A stretch of 64,000 nucleotides of DNA. Source: Limimonas halophila (GTDB taxonomy: Bacteria > Pseudomonadota > Alphaproteobacteria > Kiloniellales > Rhodovibrionaceae). Under the pieces are notes generated by a model that did not search any database, was not told the origin of the DNA, and saw only the letters and a program-made list of their open reading frames with translations. The stretch lies in assembly GCF_900100655.1 (NCBI RefSeq), contig NZ_FNCE01000006.1:124001-188000 (forward strand). The letters run 5' to 3'. Numbering within the stretch: the first letter of the stretch is position 1; each line of letters opens with the position of its first letter. A program made the position numbers and the translations under genes. Below, piece after piece: positions 61,799-64,000 of the stretch.

Positions 61799-62902
61799 AT
61801 GACGCAGCAGACCCCGCACGCCGTGCTCCTCCAGGAGGGCCGCCGGGGCGACGACGCGCAGCTCCAGGCGCTCGCCGACGCCCTGGGCTGGCCGCACACA
61901 CGCGTCCGCGTCCGCCGAAGCCTGGTCCGGGTCGCCCTGGACCGCCTGACGGCCAGCCTGGGTCTCCCCGGAGACCGCGAGGCCGTGGCGCGGGTCGGCC
62001 CGCCCTGGCCGGACGCGGTGTTCGTCATCGGCGGGCGGTCCATCGGCCTGGCGCGGCACGTCCGCCGCCGCTCGGGCGGGCGCACGCGCATCGTCGCCCT
62101 CGGGCGTCCCTGGGCGCCCCTGGACCAGCCCGACCTCGTCATCACCACGCCGCAGTACAAGCTGCCGGCCGACGCCAACGTCGTGCACAACCACCTGCCG
62201 CTGAACACCCTGGATCCGGCGCGCCTGGCCGCCGGCGCGGCGGCGTGGCGCCCGCGCGTGGCGGACCTGCCCGGCCCCTGCGTGACCGTCCTGCTGGGCG
62301 GCAACAGCAGCACGCACGTCTTCGACGCGGCCACCGCCCGGCGACTCGCCGCCCTGGCGAGCGAGCGCGCTGGCGAGTTGGGCGGGTCGGTCCTCGCCTG
62401 CGGCAGCCCGCGCACCCCGGCCGCCGCCGTCGAAGCCTTCGCGGCGGCGCTGACGGTGCCCAACCGGGTCATCCCGTGGCGGCCGGACGCGGCGGACAAC
62501 CCCTTGGCCGGCTTCGTCGCGCTGGGCGAGCGCCTGCTGGTGACCGGCGAAAGCGCCTCGATGGTCGCGGAAACCCTGCGCACCGGCAAACCGGTGGAAA
62601 CCGTGGAGCTGCCGCTGCGCCGGCGGGCGGCCGTGGTGACCAAACACCTCCCCCACGTGATCGAACGGCTCGGGCTGGGTCGGCCCTGCGCGGGCCTGTC
62701 GGCGGCGCTGACCCGCCGCGGCCTCTGGGTGCCGCCGCGCGATCTCGGCCGCGTCCACGAAGCCCTCGCCGCCGCCGGCGGCCCGACCGCCGAGGTGCCC
62801 GCCGAGGACGTGGCGCGGGCATGCGCCGCCGTGCGCGCCCTGATCGCCGCGCCGCGGGAAGCCGCCGGGCCGGCGGACGCCTCCGTGCGCCCCGCGGCCT
62901 GA
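61799..62902 (+). CDS. ELM1/GtrOC1-family protein (mitochondrial fission ELM1-like)
   Basis: A 367-aa glycosyltransferase-fold protein of the ELM1 (DUF1022) family from ATG 61799. Family blocks are LLQEGRRGDDAQLQALADALG, DAVFVIGGRSIGLARHVRRRSGG, and VTVLLGGNSSTHVFD. The C-terminal part has LLVTGESASMVAETLRTGKPVETVEL. Bacterial members are associated with LPS or capsule synthesis; the enzyme activity is unsettled. The ribosome-binding site is weak. It heads a plus-strand pair with a flippase. Confidence 0.8.
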   Translation: MTQQTPHAVLLQEGRRGDDAQLQALADALGWPHTRVRVRRSLVRVALDRLTASLGLPGDREAVARVGPPWPDAVFVIGGRSIGLARHVRRRSGGRTRIVALGRPWAPLDQPDLVITTPQYKLPADANVVHNHLPLNTLDPARLAAGAAAWRPRVADLPGPCVTVLLGGNSSTHVFDAATARRLAALASERAGELGGSVLACGSPRTPAAAVEAFAAALTVPNRVIPWRPDAADNPLAGFVALGERLLVTGESASMVAETLRTGKPVETVELPLRRRAAVVTKHLPHVIERLGLGRPCAGLSAALTRRGLWVPPRDLGRVHEALAAAGGPTAEVPAEDVARACAAVRALIAAPREAAGPADASVRPAA

Positions 62903-63019
62903 ACGCCCCGCCGGCGACGGCACGGCTTGCCGTCCGGCTGCCGTGGCGCCAAACTCCGGCCCCGTCCGGCCTAGGCGGCCGGGTGCACGTCCTGTCCGGC
63001 GCCACCTTCGTTCCGCGCG

Positions 63020-64000
63020 ATGCCCCTCGCCGACACGCTCACCGACAACCGCGCCGTGCGCGGGCTGCGCGCGCTTGGCGGCCACATCCGCGCGAAGCCG
63101 TGGCTGCGCCCCGTCCGCAATGCGGGCACGCTGCTGATCGGGCGCACCGCCCAGGCCGTGCTCGGCCTGGTGGCCATGGCGCTGGCGGCGCGAGCCCTGG
63201 GCACCGAAGCGTTCGGCATCCTGGCGGTGCTGGAAAGCCTGGTGATCGCGACCGGGAAGCTGACGCGGCTGAACGCGCAGCACGCCATCCTGCGCCACGG
63301 CGCGGAGGCGCTACAGGCCGACCGTCCGCGCCACCTGCAGCGGCTGATCCAGTACGGCGTGACAGTCAACGCGCTCAGCGCGGCGGTCGCCCTGACGATT
63401 GTGATGGTGGCGCTGGGTCCGGCGGGCGACGCCTTCGGGCTGCCGCCGGACGCGGCCCCGATGGCGCGGGTCTACGGCACGCTCGTCGTCTTCATCATGT
63501 TCGTGGACACGCCGCGCGGCGTGCTGCAGCTCTTCGACCGCTGGCGGCTGCTGTCGCTGCAATCCGCCGTGGCGCCGTTCCTGCGCGTGCTGACGGGCGC
63601 GGGGATGCTGCTCGCTGGCGCGGGGCTGCCGGCGTTCCTGCTTGCGTGGTTCGCGGCGCGCGCCTTCGCCCGCATGGTGATGATGGCGATGGCGCTGCGC
63701 ACGCTGCGCGAGCGCGGCCTGCTGCGCGGCCTGGCGCGGCCCGCCCGGCGCTTCTGGCGGCCCGAGCCGGGCATCTGGCGCTACGTGGGCGGCATCCAGG
63801 TGACGCGCGGGCTGATGACGCTGCGCGAGGACGCCGCGGTCATCGCGGTGGGCTGGCTGCTCGGCCCCGGCGGCGCTGGCCTCTTCCGCGTGGCGGATAA
63901 ACTGGGCCAGGTGGTGGAGAAGCCGGTGAGCAAGCTGCTCACGCCCACGATCCTGCCCGAACTGACCCATCAGGCGGCGCGCGGCCACACCCGCGACCGG
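63020..64000 (+). CDS. Polysaccharide flippase, Wzx-type (3' partial)
   Basis: A multi-span MOP-superfamily protein, read from ATG 63020 to the window end with no stop (327 codons seen). The start is MPLADTLTDNRAVRGLRALG, followed by helices beginning NAGTLLIGRTAQAVLGLVAM, MARVYGTLVVFIMFVDTPRG and FLRVLTGAGMLLAGAGLPAF. It resembles Wzx/RfbX lipid-linked oligosaccharide exporters. It belongs with the epimerase, sulfotransferase and oxygenase genes as an export step. The C-terminal third is outside the window. Confidence 0.82.
   Translation, partial: MPLADTLTDNRAVRGLRALGGHIRAKPWLRPVRNAGTLLIGRTAQAVLGLVAMALAARALGTEAFGILAVLESLVIATGKLTRLNAQHAILRHGAEALQADRPRHLQRLIQYGVTVNALSAAVALTIVMVALGPAGDAFGLPPDAAPMARVYGTLVVFIMFVDTPRGVLQLFDRWRLLSLQSAVAPFLRVLTGAGMLLAGAGLPAFLLAWFAARAFARMVMMAMALRTLRERGLLRGLARPARRFWRPEPGIWRYVGGIQVTRGLMTLREDAAVIAVGWLLGPGGAGLFRVADKLGQVVEKPVSKLLTPTILPELTHQAARGHTRDR

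Overview
The window is 64 kb of very GC-rich chromosomal DNA from an alphaproteobacterium. The lineage is inferred from gene content and layout: a phoR-pstSCAB-phoU-phoB block, GlnD, phosphatidylcholine synthase, a Caulobacter-type sphingolipid cluster, a zf-CHCC zinc-finger protein, an ELM1-type protein and a PrsD/PrsE-type type I exporter. An order such as Rhodospirillales or a halophilic relative is plausible, but the species cannot be fixed from this sequence. No rRNA, tRNA, CRISPR array or intact insertion sequence was seen.

Layout. 1-7.6 kb: phosphate regulon (sensor kinase cut by the window edge, Pho box, PstSCAB, PhoU, PhoB). 7.8-12.4 kb: glnD, an arginase-fold protein with an altered metal site, and an XRE regulator. 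12.7-15.6 kb: the most striking locus, a LuxR-type regulator divergent from one ORF that fuses a complete cytochrome P450 to a complete LuxI-type acyl-homoserine-lactone synthase. 15.7-19.7 kb: two small exported DUF4402-like proteins, murJ and trpS. 19.7-21.8 kb: an AT-rich islet holding one OLD-family ATPase/TOPRIM nuclease. 22.0-23.1 kb: a Tat-signal protein facing two tandemly duplicated HTH genes across several inverted repeats. 23.2-28.3 kb: pcs, MAPEG protein, accA, zf-CHCC, an orphan ABC ATPase and a hydrolase.

28.4-33.6 kb: a sphingolipid cluster (serine palmitoyltransferase, dedicated ACP, NAD-dependent reductase, acyl-AMP ligase) and a small membrane protein. 33.7-38.1 kb: another small ORF and a polyamine ABC transporter (potFGHI order). 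38.3-42.9 kb: motA/motB, a degenerate EAL-like protein, and a PAS-GGDEF-EAL protein with a broken GGDEF motif. 42.9-51.3 kb: mixed metabolism and transport (gmhB-like, lptE, DUF3179, FAD oxidoreductase, DUF1127, LysR with divergent EamA, SIS, GST, LysE). 51.4-56.6 kb: a type I secretion system (adaptor and ATPase, with a divergent TolC). 57.3-58.8 kb: a GcvT/DmdA-superfamily protein followed by a duplicated terminator. 58.8-64 kb: surface-polysaccharide genes (epimerase, sulfotransferase, 2OG oxygenase, ELM1 protein, flippase cut by the window end).

How they fit together: much of the window serves envelope chemistry (sphingolipid, phosphatidylcholine, LPS, lipid II, exported polysaccharide) and nutrient sensing (phosphate, PII nitrogen signalling, polyamines). 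The P450-LuxI/LuxR pair looks like a self-contained quorum-sensing module whose signal may carry an oxidised acyl chain. That chemistry is inference; the fusion itself is read directly from the sequence.
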